DNA from: an uncultured Bacilli bacterium
GTDB lineage: Bacteria; Bacillota_I; Bacilli_A; RF39; UBA660
Direction of reading: 5' to 3'
DNA length: 36,406 nt
Assembly: GCA_934098435.1 (NCBI GenBank)
Contig: CAKOOV010000013.1
Span: 1 to 36,406 of the forward strand
Part shown: piece after piece, positions 1 to 6,904 of the stretch
How positions within the stretch are numbered: position 1 is the stretch's first letter
Layout of the letters: each line of letters opens with the position of its first letter
Translations under genes and position numbers: made by a program
Notes under the pieces: generated by a model
Told to the model about the DNA's origin: nothing
Seen by the model: the letters and a program-made list of their open reading frames with translations, nothing else
Databases searched by the model: none

Positions 1-160
1 ATAAACGCTGAAAGCATCTAAGCGTGAAGCCCTCTCCAAGATGAGTTTTCCCATTGTTTAACAAGTAAAATCCCAGATAGACTAACTGGTTGATAGGCTA
101 GAAGTGGAAGTGTAGCGATACATTGAGCGGACTAGTACTAATAGATTGAGGATTTAATCC
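1..160 (+). rRNA. 23S ribosomal RNA, 3' end (partial)
   Basis: The first 160 bases match the conserved 3' end of bacterial 23S rRNA. Visible landmarks are GCTGAAAGCATCTAAGCGTGAAG near the start, the GATGAGTTTTCCC block, GTTGATAGGC, and the terminal GGACTAGTACTAAT block followed by the helix ending near GATTTAATCC. The gene enters from the left edge, so only its last part is present. The exact 3' boundary is estimated by comparison with known 23S ends, to within a few bases. It is followed about 75 nt later by 5S rRNA, the usual bacterial order. Confidence 0.95.
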
Positions 161-234
161 CTTAAATTATTTTAGTTTGATAAAAAAATATCACATTATC
201 ATGTTTTCAGAGAACTATAAAAAATATATAAAGT

Positions 235-346
235 ATATTGGTGATAATTGCGAAGTGGTTCACCTGTTCCCATACCGAACACAGAAGTTAAGCACTTCAG
301 CGCCGACGATAGTGATGATTTGCTAAAATAGGACGTTGCCAATATT
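235..346 (+). rRNA. rrf: 5S ribosomal RNA
   Basis: This is a complete 5S rRNA of about 110 nt. The terminal stem pairs TATTGG (236-241) with CCAATA near 339-344. Inside are the conserved loop CCCATACCGAACACAGAAGT and the GGACGTTGCC 3' strand. It lies about 75 nt after the 23S end, in the rRNA operon. No tRNA gene is seen between 23S and 5S or after 5S. Confidence 0.95.
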
Positions 347-365
347 TTTTTTATGCTAAAAAATC

Positions 366-393
366 AAAGAAAGTGCAAAAACTTTCTTTTTTT
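366..393 (+). terminator. Intrinsic terminator after the rRNA operon
   Basis: A perfect 9-bp stem (AAAGAAAGT, 366-374, with ACTTTCTTT, 381-389) has a 6-nt loop GCAAAA and continues into TTTT. It lies 20 nt after the 5S gene and just before the promoter of the next gene, so it probably ends rRNA transcription. Confidence 0.75.
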
Positions 394-401
394 GCTATAA
401 T
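393..401 (+). promoter_or_regulatory. Extended -10 promoter for the coiled-coil gene
   Basis: TGCTATAAT is a full extended -10 element (TG-n-TATAAT). A good -35 is not obvious because the upstream sequence is the rRNA terminator. The implied start near 408 falls right at the GGTGAT ribosome-binding site (409-414), so the leader would be almost absent. Confidence 0.55.
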
Positions 402-417
402 ATATATTGGTGATTTT

Positions 418-1872
418 ATGACATTTACAATCAGAGAAAAATTTAAAGAAAGAAAATATTCATATATAAAGAAAAAAGAATTAGATGAAGAAAATTCGTT
501 ATTAAAGCTAGGAAAACTAATAATATTTTCACCATTATTAGTTTTTGGTACAATAGGTCAAATAATTGATAAAAATAATAATAAGAAAATAATTGATAAA
601 TTTGATAAAAATAAAATCAACAAAGATATTAATAATAATATTGATAACAATATACGCTCTACAAAACAAAATAAAGAATATGTAAAAGAAAAGAAAATAT
701 ATGTTCATACAAGTGAAAGTAATAACAATATTGAAGCAAAAGTAAATAATGACTCCAATGAACAATCTATTATTATAGTTGCCAATGATAATGAATGCCT
801 TTTGTTAGAAGAAAAAATATATTTAAAAATTAAAAGTAAATTAGATAATTTAAATCAGAAAATAAAGCAAATAGAAAGTGAAGAGTATTTAATAAATAAG
901 TATGCTGATGATAAAAATTTATATAACAAGGCAAAAGAAATACAAACAAGAATAGAAGAATTGCAATTTAAATTAACTAAAATAGAAGAAGAATATAAGA
1001 TATTAAGTAATAAAAATATAATTAAAGATCCTTTGAAATTAGATGACTCATTAATAATTGATGATATTGTCAATTATCGCAATCATATAAATGAATTAAA
1101 TTATAATAAAATTCCAGACAAGTTAACACTTTTAAATACATATACCATACTAAACAATAAATTAGAAGATCTAACAAATAAAACGAAAGAATTAAACAAA
1201 AAGAAAAGTTTAAGAGTTAAAGAATTACAAAATAGAGATAAAAAATATAATAAAGCTAAAATTAAAACTAAAAATTTAAATGCAATAGAAAGCGATTGCA
1301 ACAAAATCATAGGGGAGTATATAAAATATGAGAAAGAATTACTAAAGAAAGTAAATAAAATTGATTCTAAAACGTACATAAAATATAAACTACGAGGAAT
1401 GGATAATTTTTTATCATTATCTTGCCATTACATTGGATTAATTGCTTTAACACCATTTAAAGGAATTATCCCCAAAATAGGTGAACAAACTAAAATAACT
1501 AGAAAAATGTTGAATTGTATGTTGGATAATATGCACTATGAGAGAATAAATAGAGTGACTTATAGTGCTAATGATTATATAAACGAAATAGATAATAAAA
1601 TATATAGTATAACAAATGTCGAAGATAATTTAGATAAAGCATATGTTGAAGTTAACAAACTAAAAGAAGAATTTAAAATAAATTTTTTTAGTTATAACTT
1701 AGATGAATATGATAAATCATATAAAAAAATACTCTTAATTGAAGATAATATTATTAAAAACAAGAAAAAGATAGATAATATAAAGAAAAATTTAAATAAT
1801 TCAAGAAAAACAAATAAAGAAATATTAACAAGGGTAAAAAAATTAAATTCAAAAGAAAAAACTTTACAATAA
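418..1872 (+). CDS. Coiled-coil protein of unknown function
   Basis: I do not recognise a family. The 484-aa product is very rich in Lys, Asn, Ile and Glu and is mostly heptad-like sequence, so extended coiled coils are likely at about residues 130-280 and again in the last 90 residues. A hydrophobic stretch lies near residues 30-45 (KLIIFSPLLVFGTIGQII). A second, more conserved-looking block near 325-360 contains LSLSCHYIGLIALTPFKG and might be a membrane-contacting hairpin. The ATG at 418 is chosen over an upstream GTG at 373 because GGTGAT lies 4 nt before it and the GTG sits inside the terminator hairpin. No neighbour shares its transcript, so context gives no function. A structural or membrane-associated role is possible but only a guess. 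Confidence 0.7.
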   Translation: MTFTIREKFKERKYSYIKKKELDEENSLLKLGKLIIFSPLLVFGTIGQIIDKNNNKKIIDKFDKNKINKDINNNIDNNIRSTKQNKEYVKEKKIYVHTSESNNNIEAKVNNDSNEQSIIIVANDNECLLLEEKIYLKIKSKLDNLNQKIKQIESEEYLINKYADDKNLYNKAKEIQTRIEELQFKLTKIEEEYKILSNKNIIKDPLKLDDSLIIDDIVNYRNHINELNYNKIPDKLTLLNTYTILNNKLEDLTNKTKELNKKKSLRVKELQNRDKKYNKAKIKTKNLNAIESDCNKIIGEYIKYEKELLKKVNKIDSKTYIKYKLRGMDNFLSLSCHYIGLIALTPFKGIIPKIGEQTKITRKMLNCMLDNMHYERINRVTYSANDYINEIDNKIYSITNVEDNLDKAYVEVNKLKEEFKINFFSYNLDEYDKSYKKILLIEDNIIKNKKKIDNIKKNLNNSRKTNKEILTRVKKLNSKEKTLQ

Positions 1873-1893
1873 ATTATAAGAAAGTTTTTTTTT
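1856..1893 (+). terminator. Probable intrinsic terminator overlapping the stop codon
   Basis: AAAAAACTTT (1856-1865) can pair with AAAGTTTTTT (1881-1890) across a 15-nt loop and runs into three more Ts. The arm overlaps the end of the upstream coding region. The stem is A/U-rich and the loop is long, so efficiency is uncertain. Confidence 0.45.
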
Positions 1894-1906
1894 ATTCTGA
1901 TAACTA

Positions 1907-1935
1907 TTGTAACAATTAAAAAAATATGATATACT
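1907..1935 (+). promoter_or_regulatory. Promoter, TTGTAA-17-TATACT with TG extension
   Basis: A -35 box TTGTAA (1907-1912), a 17-nt spacer and a -10 box TATACT (1930-1935) preceded by TGA form an extended -10 promoter. The leader of about 45 nt holds a small inverted repeat, GATAGT/ACTATC (1951-1968), then AGGAGG (1972-1977) and the ATG at 1986. Confidence 0.7.
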
Positions 1936-1985
1936 TAGCACAGAATAAATGATAGTCCGAAACTATCAACAAGGAGGATTTTCTT

Positions 1986-2951
1986 ATGAATAAAAATTTT
2001 GTATTGATGGACAAAACAAATAATACACAGAGAAATGCTACAGCAGTTATAAAATTCAATTATGAAAATAATGATTATTTAATTTACAGCATCGATGAAA
2101 ATGAAGTAAATAAACAAATATTTGTTTCAAAGTTGGTTTTAAACTCAGAGGGTAAAAGCTTTATAGATAATATTTTACCAGAAGAAAAAAATAAATTAAG
2201 TAATGTAGTATATAATATTATAATTTTGACACCATCAAATTTCAAAAAAGGGGCATTAGCAAATGACCTATTAAAAGATATAAAAGAAAAACTAATGGTA
2301 AATTTATCCTTAGAAATACCAGAGTTAGGAAGTCAAGAATATTTTGCCAATTGTTCAATAGCAATTACAAACAAAGAATTTGTAGAAGATGCTATCAAAT
2401 TTTATAATGATAACTTAAATATGGAAAAAGTTCAAGAACAAATTCCAGCAACTCCAACATGGACAATTCCAACAGAAGAACCAGTGGCAATTAATGAACC
2501 AAGTATTAATCAGGAGCCAATGCAAAACAATATAAATATTTCACCAATACCTAATGCTATGCCACAAACTAATCCGCAGCCTGTAATACCTAATGCTACA
2601 TCAAATAATATTGAATCTGTTCCAGCAGAACCAGTTAATATAGTAAACCCTACTATAGAAACACCAAATCAAGTAGTAACCCCAGAGACTGTACAAATTC
2701 CTAATATTGAAGGCCAAGAGTTGAATAATATACCAAATCCTCAGGCAGAAAAACTTAACAATGTTGCTGTAGTATCTGATCCAAGTCTAGGAAACTCAGG
2801 TTTGAATATCCAGCCAAATATTGGCAAGCAGAAAAATGCAGGATTTACTTTAAATAAATATATAGTTATAGGAACAGTTTGCATATTGCTTGCAATAGCC
2901 GTAGTAATAGTGGCTTATATATTAATACAAAAAAAGATTAATGGGGCTTAG
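1986..2951 (+). CDS. C-terminally membrane-anchored protein with a Pro/Asn-rich linker
   Basis: The 321-aa product has three visible parts. Residues 1-145 are a mixed alpha/beta domain beginning with a strand-rich stretch (AVIKFNYENNDYLIYSID) that loosely recalls small DUF1292-type proteins; this resemblance is weak. Residues about 146-285 are a low-complexity linker rich in Pro, Asn, Gln, Thr and Val. Residues about 287-315 form one strong transmembrane helix (VIGTVCILLAIAVVIVAYIL) followed by KK. There is no signal peptide, so the protein is probably tail-anchored with its N-domain in the cytoplasm, although the reverse topology cannot be excluded. The start has AGGAGG 8 nt upstream. The 3' end overlaps convergent queH by 14 nt. 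Function unknown. Confidence 0.75.
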   Translation: MNKNFVLMDKTNNTQRNATAVIKFNYENNDYLIYSIDENEVNKQIFVSKLVLNSEGKSFIDNILPEEKNKLSNVVYNIIILTPSNFKKGALANDLLKDIKEKLMVNLSLEIPELGSQEYFANCSIAITNKEFVEDAIKFYNDNLNMEKVQEQIPATPTWTIPTEEPVAINEPSINQEPMQNNINISPIPNAMPQTNPQPVIPNATSNNIESVPAEPVNIVNPTIETPNQVVTPETVQIPNIEGQELNNIPNPQAEKLNNVAVVSDPSLGNSGLNIQPNIGKQKNAGFTLNKYIVIGTVCILLAIAVVIVAYILIQKKINGA

Positions 2952-3537
2952 AATATATACAGCCACAGTAATCTTGTCTATATAAATTATATTTTTTAGA
3001 TAATAAGATGGATTGTTTATATCCATCTTTTTTCTTAAAGTCAGAATACAACCAATTAACATTATATTTATTTTGCAATTTTTCACCAATTTCATTTATC
3101 CATTCGGCATTCTTGTAAGGACTAACAGATAACGTAGTACAAAAATAATCATAATTATATTCTTTCGCCATCTTAGCGGTTTTCTCCATTCTTAAGTTAT
3201 AGCATACCATACATCTATTTCCTCTTTCAGGTTCGTTCTCTAAACCAATAATACATTTTTCATATAAATCATTATCATAGTCACAATCCATTATATCAAG
3301 ATTATTAGAACAATCAATTTCATTAATTAACTTTATTTGTTCTTGTTTTCTTTTTAAATATTCATCGTAAGGATAAATATTAGGATTATAATAGAGAATA
3401 GTAATATCGAAATAATTAGTAAGGTAACTAATAACATAACTACTACAAGGACCACAACAACTATGTAATAATAACTTTTTCTTACTATCTAAATTATTTA
3501 AAATATTTTCACACTTAATACTATAATTCTCTTTCAT
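2938..3537 (-). CDS. queH: Epoxyqueuosine reductase QueH
   Basis: QueH (DUF208) catalyses the last step of queuosine synthesis in tRNA, reducing epoxyqueuosine to queuosine; it is the non-cobalamin alternative to QueG. The 199-aa sequence shows the family's cysteine motifs in order: LLLHSCCGPCSSYVI near the N-terminus, RCMVCYNLRMEKTA in the middle, the core DYFCTTLSVSPYK, FKKKDGYKQS, and the C-terminal YRQDYCGCIYS. The vicinal Cys pair and the CxxC/CGC cysteines that bind the iron-sulfur cluster and metal are present, so it looks active. Two in-frame ATGs lie 6 nt apart. The inner one (3537) is preferred because AGGTGA lies 7 nt before it but only 1 nt before the outer one (3543). The outer ATG overlaps the TGA of the upstream metalloprotease-like gene, so the pair is probably translationally coupled. 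Confidence 0.93.
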   Translation of the reverse strand: MKENYSIKCENILNNLDSKKKLLLHSCCGPCSSYVISYLTNYFDITILYYNPNIYPYDEYLKRKQEQIKLINEIDCSNNLDIMDCDYDNDLYEKCIIGLENEPERGNRCMVCYNLRMEKTAKMAKEYNYDYFCTTLSVSPYKNAEWINEIGEKLQNKYNVNWLYSDFKKKDGYKQSILLSKKYNLYRQDYCGCIYSKPH

Positions 3538-3551
3538 AGTCATTTCACCTC
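3522..3551. repeat. 30-bp perfect direct repeat, copy 1 (start of queH)
   Basis: Bases 3522-3551 are identical to 4511-4540. On the minus strand the repeat holds the AGGTGA ribosome-binding site, two ATGs and the codons for MKENY, so both leftward genes begin with the same sequence. Similarity stops abruptly at both sides. Confidence 0.9.
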
Positions 3552-4526
3552 TGTTTTATGATTAAAAATTTGTTTTTCTCTTTCAAAAGTAGTGTATTTA
3601 TCCAGCAAATTAATTAAATCAATTATTTTTTTTGATTCGCATAAATAAGAATTAATATCATCAATGGTATAACATTTATCGAATTTATTAGATAATAAAT
3701 CATACAAAAAAATATTAACTTTATTATACAGATTATTTAAATATATATTCTCATTAAAATCTTTAACAGAAGAAACCAAACGTAAGTAAGTTATTTTGTT
3801 GATTTTATCTAAATTCGTAATGAAATCCATAACATTATCTTTGGGTTGATACTTGGATAAAGTATTTATAAGCCCCGACAAATCTCCATTAAAATATAGT
3901 GAATACATTGTATTTTGACCTATAATTAGTTCGATAATATTAGAAACAATAGCTTCATACGGATAACCTATATTATAACTAAATTTCTTAATATTTAATA
4001 ATCTTTTGGCAAGCAAATCAGTATATCCTTCGTTTATAGCATGGCCTATATTTTTATGTCTGAATCCAATAATAAATAAATCATTACACTTAAAAGCAGA
4101 CATGGCATGTAATAATTCATGATATAAAACTTCTTTATTTCCCTTAGTGCTAATACAAATAGAATTTATCCTACTAATATATACACCTCCATAGCATAAT
4201 AATGCAAAAAAGAAATTTATAAATTCACTGCTATAGCAATTGATTTGTTTAATATTTTCTATACCTATATTTAAGTATTCTTCAGAAATAGTTTTCTTTA
4301 AATCAAAAACAAAAGAATTAATAAGCTCTTCTTCCATTGTATTACCAATATTTCTACTTTGAATCTTTTTACTTACTGCTTCGATTTCAGAAGTATTGAC
4401 TATTTTATATTTTGTAAACTTATTAGTATGAATTAATATAAGCTTTTTTGGAAATATGAAATAGGAATTAAGTAATCTTAATATGTCTATTAACATTTTT
4501 TTATAATCAATATAATTCTCTTTCAT
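3540..4526 (-). CDS. HExxH zinc-metalloprotease-like protein of unknown family
   Basis: I cannot name the family, but the 328-aa protein has a clear gluzincin-like signature: HELLH at residues 136-140 and NEGYTD with Glu166, a plausible third zinc ligand 26 residues after the second His. There is no signal peptide or clear transmembrane segment apart from a hydrophobic stretch before the motif (FINFFFALLCYGGVYI, about residues 107-122), so it may be cytoplasmic. The C-terminal half is helical and Asn/Lys-rich. The start at 4526 is preferred over 4532 for the same spacing reason as in queH: both genes share the identical 30-bp initiation region. Its TGA (3540-3542) overlaps the outer ATG of queH, so they form a two-gene operon. 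No link to queuosine metabolism is known to me. Confidence 0.75.
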   Translation of the reverse strand: MKENYIDYKKMLIDILRLLNSYFIFPKKLILIHTNKFTKYKIVNTSEIEAVSKKIQSRNIGNTMEEELINSFVFDLKKTISEEYLNIGIENIKQINCYSSEFINFFFALLCYGGVYISRINSICISTKGNKEVLYHELLHAMSAFKCNDLFIIGFRHKNIGHAINEGYTDLLAKRLLNIKKFSYNIGYPYEAIVSNIIELIIGQNTMYSLYFNGDLSGLINTLSKYQPKDNVMDFITNLDKINKITYLRLVSSVKDFNENIYLNNLYNKVNIFLYDLLSNKFDKCYTIDDINSYLCESKKIIDLINLLDKYTTFEREKQIFNHKTEVK

Positions 4527-4540
4527 AGTCATTTCACCTC
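4511..4540. repeat. 30-bp perfect direct repeat, copy 2 (start of the metalloprotease-like gene)
   Basis: Identical to 3522-3551. The two copies are 989 bp apart and bracket almost exactly one gene, which suggests duplication of an initiation region or insertion of a gene by recombination at it. Confidence 0.9.
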
Positions 4541-4554
4541 ACATAAGCACATAT

Positions 4555-4563
4555 ATTATAACA
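4555..4563 (-). promoter_or_regulatory. Leftward promoter of the metalloprotease/queH operon
   Basis: On the minus strand TGTTATAAT is an extended -10 (TATAAT at 4560-4555). The -35 position reads TATTAA, a weak match. It lies about 15 nt before the AGGTGA site and is divergent from the rightward promoter at 4591. Confidence 0.55.
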
Positions 4564-4590
4564 TAATAAAAATATTTTTAATATATTATC

Positions 4591-4619
4591 TTGAAAAAAT
4601 AGCCATAAATTGGTACAAT
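4591..4619 (+). promoter_or_regulatory. Promoter, TTGAAA-17-TACAAT with TGG extension
   Basis: TTGAAA (4591-4596), a 17-nt spacer and TACAAT (4614-4619) preceded by TGG. The predicted start lies at or beside AGGAGG (4625-4630), so the leader is extremely short. It closely resembles the promoter at 6145. Confidence 0.75.
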
Positions 4620-4635
4620 AAATTAGGAGGCAAAT

Positions 4636-5142
4636 ATGGAAAAGAAATTACCCTTAAAAAATTATATTATATTAGCGGTAACATTAATTATTACAGTTAT
4701 ATTAGTTATATATTTCTACCTATGGCAAAAGGCATATGAAGAAAGTAAAGCAAATACTATCATAATGGATGAATATATACAAAAAATAAATTATAATGAA
4801 TTAAATAATTACTTAATAGAAAACAAAAGTACAGTCATATATTCATCAGTAGTAGGTAGCCAAAAAACAAGTAACTTTGAAAAAAAATTCATCAAAGTAA
4901 TTCAAGACAAATCATTAAAAAATAGTATTTTATACCTTGATTTAACTGAAGTAGTAAAAAACAAAACAATCAAAAAAGAATTATTAGAAAAATATCCAGA
5001 ATTAAATAATAATATCAAGGATCCGTTAATAATAATTTTTAATAATGATAAAGTAATAAGAATTTATAATATTAAAGATAATAATTATAATATAGATAGT
5101 CTAATAAAATTCTTAGAGAAAGAAGATATAATATATGATTAA
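4636..5142 (+). CDS. Membrane-anchored thioredoxin-like protein lacking the CxxC motif
   Basis: The 168-aa protein has one N-terminal transmembrane helix (residues about 9-30, NYIILAVTLIITVILVIYFY) and an extracytoplasmic domain. Its pattern parallels the neighbouring CxxC protein encoded at 5647-6087: a helix NYNELNNYLIENK, then a strand TVIYSSVVGS where the CxxC loop would follow, and later a strand LIIIFNNDKVIRIYN resembling the cis-Pro/strand region. There is no cysteine in the whole protein, so it cannot do dithiol chemistry. It may be a structural or chaperone-like relative. Its 3' end overlaps trmL by 8 nt, so the two are cotranscribed from the promoter at 4591. The fold assignment is inference from pattern only. 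Confidence 0.65.
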   Translation: MEKKLPLKNYIILAVTLIITVILVIYFYLWQKAYEESKANTIIMDEYIQKINYNELNNYLIENKSTVIYSSVVGSQKTSNFEKKFIKVIQDKSLKNSILYLDLTEVVKNKTIKKELLEKYPELNNNIKDPLIIIFNNDKVIRIYNIKDNNYNIDSLIKFLEKEDIIYD

Positions 5143-5644
5143 TATAGTACTATATGAACCAGAAATACCAGAAAATACCGGCAATATAATGAGAACATGT
5201 GCTGGAACCAATAGCAAACTACATTTAATAGAACCATTAGGTTTTATATTAGATGAAAAAAGAATACGTCGTAGTGGAGTAAATTACATAGATAAGGTTC
5301 ATTATCAAACATATATTGATTATGAAGAATTTATATCTCAAAATCAAGGCGAATATTATTATTTTACAAGATATGGAACAAAACCATATAGTGAAATAGA
5401 TTTTAAGGATAAAAATAAAAATATATATTTAATATTTGGCAAAGAAAGCACCGGTATACCAAAAGAAATATTACACAATAATTTAGATAGATGTTATAGA
5501 ATACCAACAAGTGATAATATTAGAGCATTAAATTTATCAAATTGTGTTGCTTTAGTAACATATGAAGCATTAAGACAGCAAAACTTCCCCGGATTATTAA
5601 CATATGATCCGTTTAAAGGTGAAGATTATTTAAAAAACGAATAG
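5135..5644 (+). CDS. trmL: tRNA (cytidine/uridine-2'-O-)-methyltransferase TrmL
   Basis: TrmL is a SPOUT-class enzyme that 2'-O-methylates the wobble nucleotide 34 of some leucine tRNAs using SAM. The 169-aa length is typical. Motifs run in order: INIVLYEPEIPENTGNIMRT (N-terminal motif 1, with Asn-Thr-Gly-Asn and Arg), LHLIEPLGF, the knot-forming IYLIFGKESTGIPKEIL (motif 2) and IPTSDNIRALNLSNCVALV (motif 3, with RALNLS). All signature residues look intact. It begins inside the end of the upstream thioredoxin-like gene and ends in a bidirectional terminator shared with the convergent gene. Confidence 0.95.
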   Translation: MINIVLYEPEIPENTGNIMRTCAGTNSKLHLIEPLGFILDEKRIRRSGVNYIDKVHYQTYIDYEEFISQNQGEYYYFTRYGTKPYSEIDFKDKNKNIYLIFGKESTGIPKEILHNNLDRCYRIPTSDNIRALNLSNCVALVTYEALRQQNFPGLLTYDPFKGEDYLKNE

Positions 5645-5671
5645 TTTTATTTAATAAAACCATTCGTTTTT
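5632..5671. terminator. Bidirectional terminator between convergent genes
   Basis: AAAAACGAAT (5633-5642) pairs with ATTCGTTTTT (5662-5671). Inside, GTTTTAT (5644-5650) pairs with ATAAAAC (5654-5660) around a TTA loop. The near-perfect hairpin has an A-run on one side and a T-run on the other, so it serves both strands. It contains the stop codon of trmL and the end of the opposing thioredoxin-like gene. Confidence 0.85.
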
Positions 5672-6087
5672 AATTTACTTATAAGTTTTTCTTCACTTAC
5701 ATCGCCTTCAATTCTAGTAGCGGTGGTTTTTTCTTCCCCATTCTTAAAAAATACAGTAATAGGTGTACTACCATCAAAACTAACAGTATCCTTAAACATT
5801 TTAAGATCATCATCATTAAGTAAATCAACATCAATATAATAAATATCAATTTTATACTTATATCCAACCTTTTTAAGTTTCGGTTTATAATCCAGACAAT
5901 GACTACAAGTAGTTCTTGAAATACATAAAACAAAATCCTCATTATTGTCTATTTTTTCCTTAAGCTCATTATAATTAATTTCAATAAGATTATTATCATA
6001 AGAATGAATAAACAAACAAATAATGACACCAATAAGCACTAAAATACTAGCAATTATAATAATAATTTTCTTTTTTTTATCTTTCAT
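5647..6087 (-). CDS. Membrane-anchored thioredoxin-fold protein with CSHC active site
   Basis: The 146-aa protein has a basic N-terminus, one transmembrane helix (residues about 8-28, IIIIIASILVLIGVIICLF) and an extracytoplasmic thioredoxin-like domain. The active-site motif is Cys61-Ser-His-Cys64 in ISRTTCSHCLDYKP, followed by the strand IDIYYIDVDLL and a cis-proline loop STPITVFFKNGE. These are the expected order and spacing for a surface thiol-disulfide oxidoreductase. A Ser-His pair between the cysteines resembles oxidising or isomerase-type relatives, but direction cannot be read from sequence. It is divergent from the secretion operon starting at 6202, whose products carry many extracellular Cys residues, so a disulfide-forming role for that system is plausible. 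GGTGAT lies 7 nt before the ATG. Confidence 0.85.
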   Translation of the reverse strand: MKDKKKKIIIIIASILVLIGVIICLFIHSYDNNLIEINYNELKEKIDNNEDFVLCISRTTCSHCLDYKPKLKKVGYKYKIDIYYIDVDLLNDDDLKMFKDTVSFDGSTPITVFFKNGEEKTTATRIEGDVSEEKLISKLKTNGFIK

Positions 6088-6144
6088 AAATTAAATCACC
6101 ATAATTAATGATAGCACTTTTTAATAAAAAAAGCAAAAATTACT

Positions 6145-6172
6145 TTGAAAAAAACAAAAAAAGTGGTACAAT
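6145..6172 (+). promoter_or_regulatory. Promoter of the Tad-type operon
   Basis: TTGAAA (6145-6150), a 16-nt spacer and TACAAT (6167-6172) preceded by TGG. A GGGAGG site (6190-6195) and the ATG at 6202 follow. No other convincing promoter is seen before 15444, and gene gaps are short or overlapping, so this probably drives the genes to 15388. Confidence 0.75.
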
Positions 6173-6201
6173 TATTATAGTACAGAGTAGGGAGGAATAA
6201 T

Positions 6202-6885
6202 ATGAAAAAACGAAAAAACCTACTATTCATATTGATGTTAACAATATTTAGTACAAATATTGTTAAAGCAGAATGCACTATAGAAGAAGAAAATAATATC
6301 AAAAAAGAAATAGATAAAATAGAAATAATATATAAACATCTAGGAGAAGTTACAAAAGAAGATGGTACAAAAACATATAATGAATTCATGGTAACAGCCA
6401 AAAACATTCCAGATGGAGTATATGTTCAACTATATCCTTTTACAGATGAGCAATTTGAAGAATCATCTGAAGGCTTAAAACTAAAACTAACAACTGGCAC
6501 ATGGCATTACTATATGTACTCTGGAAAATGTGATAAAACATTGAAAGATATAACAGTAACATTACCAAAGTTTAATGAATATTCTTTAGACCCATTATGT
6601 GAAGACATAGATGGAGAAGATTTCAGATATTGTAATAAATATTATGATGGTGAGATACCAAGAGAAACTTTTGAAAGAAAAGTAAAAGAATATCGTTTAG
6701 CAAATCATTTAGATGATAAAAAAATAGATAATAACAGTACAAAGAAAAAAGATTATCTAAAACCAATAGTAGATTTTCTACTAGAATATTATCTTTATAT
6801 AATTATAGGAATAGGAATAATAGTACTAATATCATTATTAATATTAATAATTAAAAAGAGAAAGAAAAGAACAATACTAGAATAA
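6202..6885 (+). CDS. Secreted, C-terminally anchored protein at the head of the Tad-type operon
   Basis: I recognise no family. The 227-aa protein has a signal peptide (KKRK, a hydrophobic core, then a VKA-EC cleavage-like site near residue 24), an extracellular domain of about 160 residues with four Cys (in AECTIE, SGKCDKT, DPLCEDI and FRYCNKYY), and a C-terminal helix (LYIIIGIGIIVLISLLILII, about residues 197-217) followed by KKRKKR. This is a type I membrane protein with a short cytoplasmic tail. The extracellular part looks strand-rich. It is the first gene of the operon that contains CpaB, CpaF and TadBC, so it may be a surface or assembly component. That role is inferred from position only. 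Confidence 0.8.
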   Translation: MKKRKNLLFILMLTIFSTNIVKAECTIEEENNIKKEIDKIEIIYKHLGEVTKEDGTKTYNEFMVTAKNIPDGVYVQLYPFTDEQFEESSEGLKLKLTTGTWHYYMYSGKCDKTLKDITVTLPKFNEYSLDPLCEDIDGEDFRYCNKYYDGEIPRETFERKVKEYRLANHLDDKKIDNNSTKKKDYLKPIVDFLLEYYLYIIIGIGIIVLISLLILIIKKRKKRTILE

Positions 6886-6904
6886 AAAAGAAGGAGGAAT
6901 CAAT

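Noticed and set aside
161..417. A tRNA gene next to the rRNA genes
   Set aside because: No cloverleaf or T-arm GTTCGAATC-like sequence is present in the spacers.
373..417. Upstream GTG start for the first coding gene
   Set aside because: It lies in the terminator hairpin; the ATG at 418 has the ribosome-binding site and promoter spacing.
6105..6407. Open frames on the minus strand across the secretion operon
   Set aside because: They lie opposite clear coding regions, have no ribosome-binding site, and reflect the strong purine bias of the coding strand.
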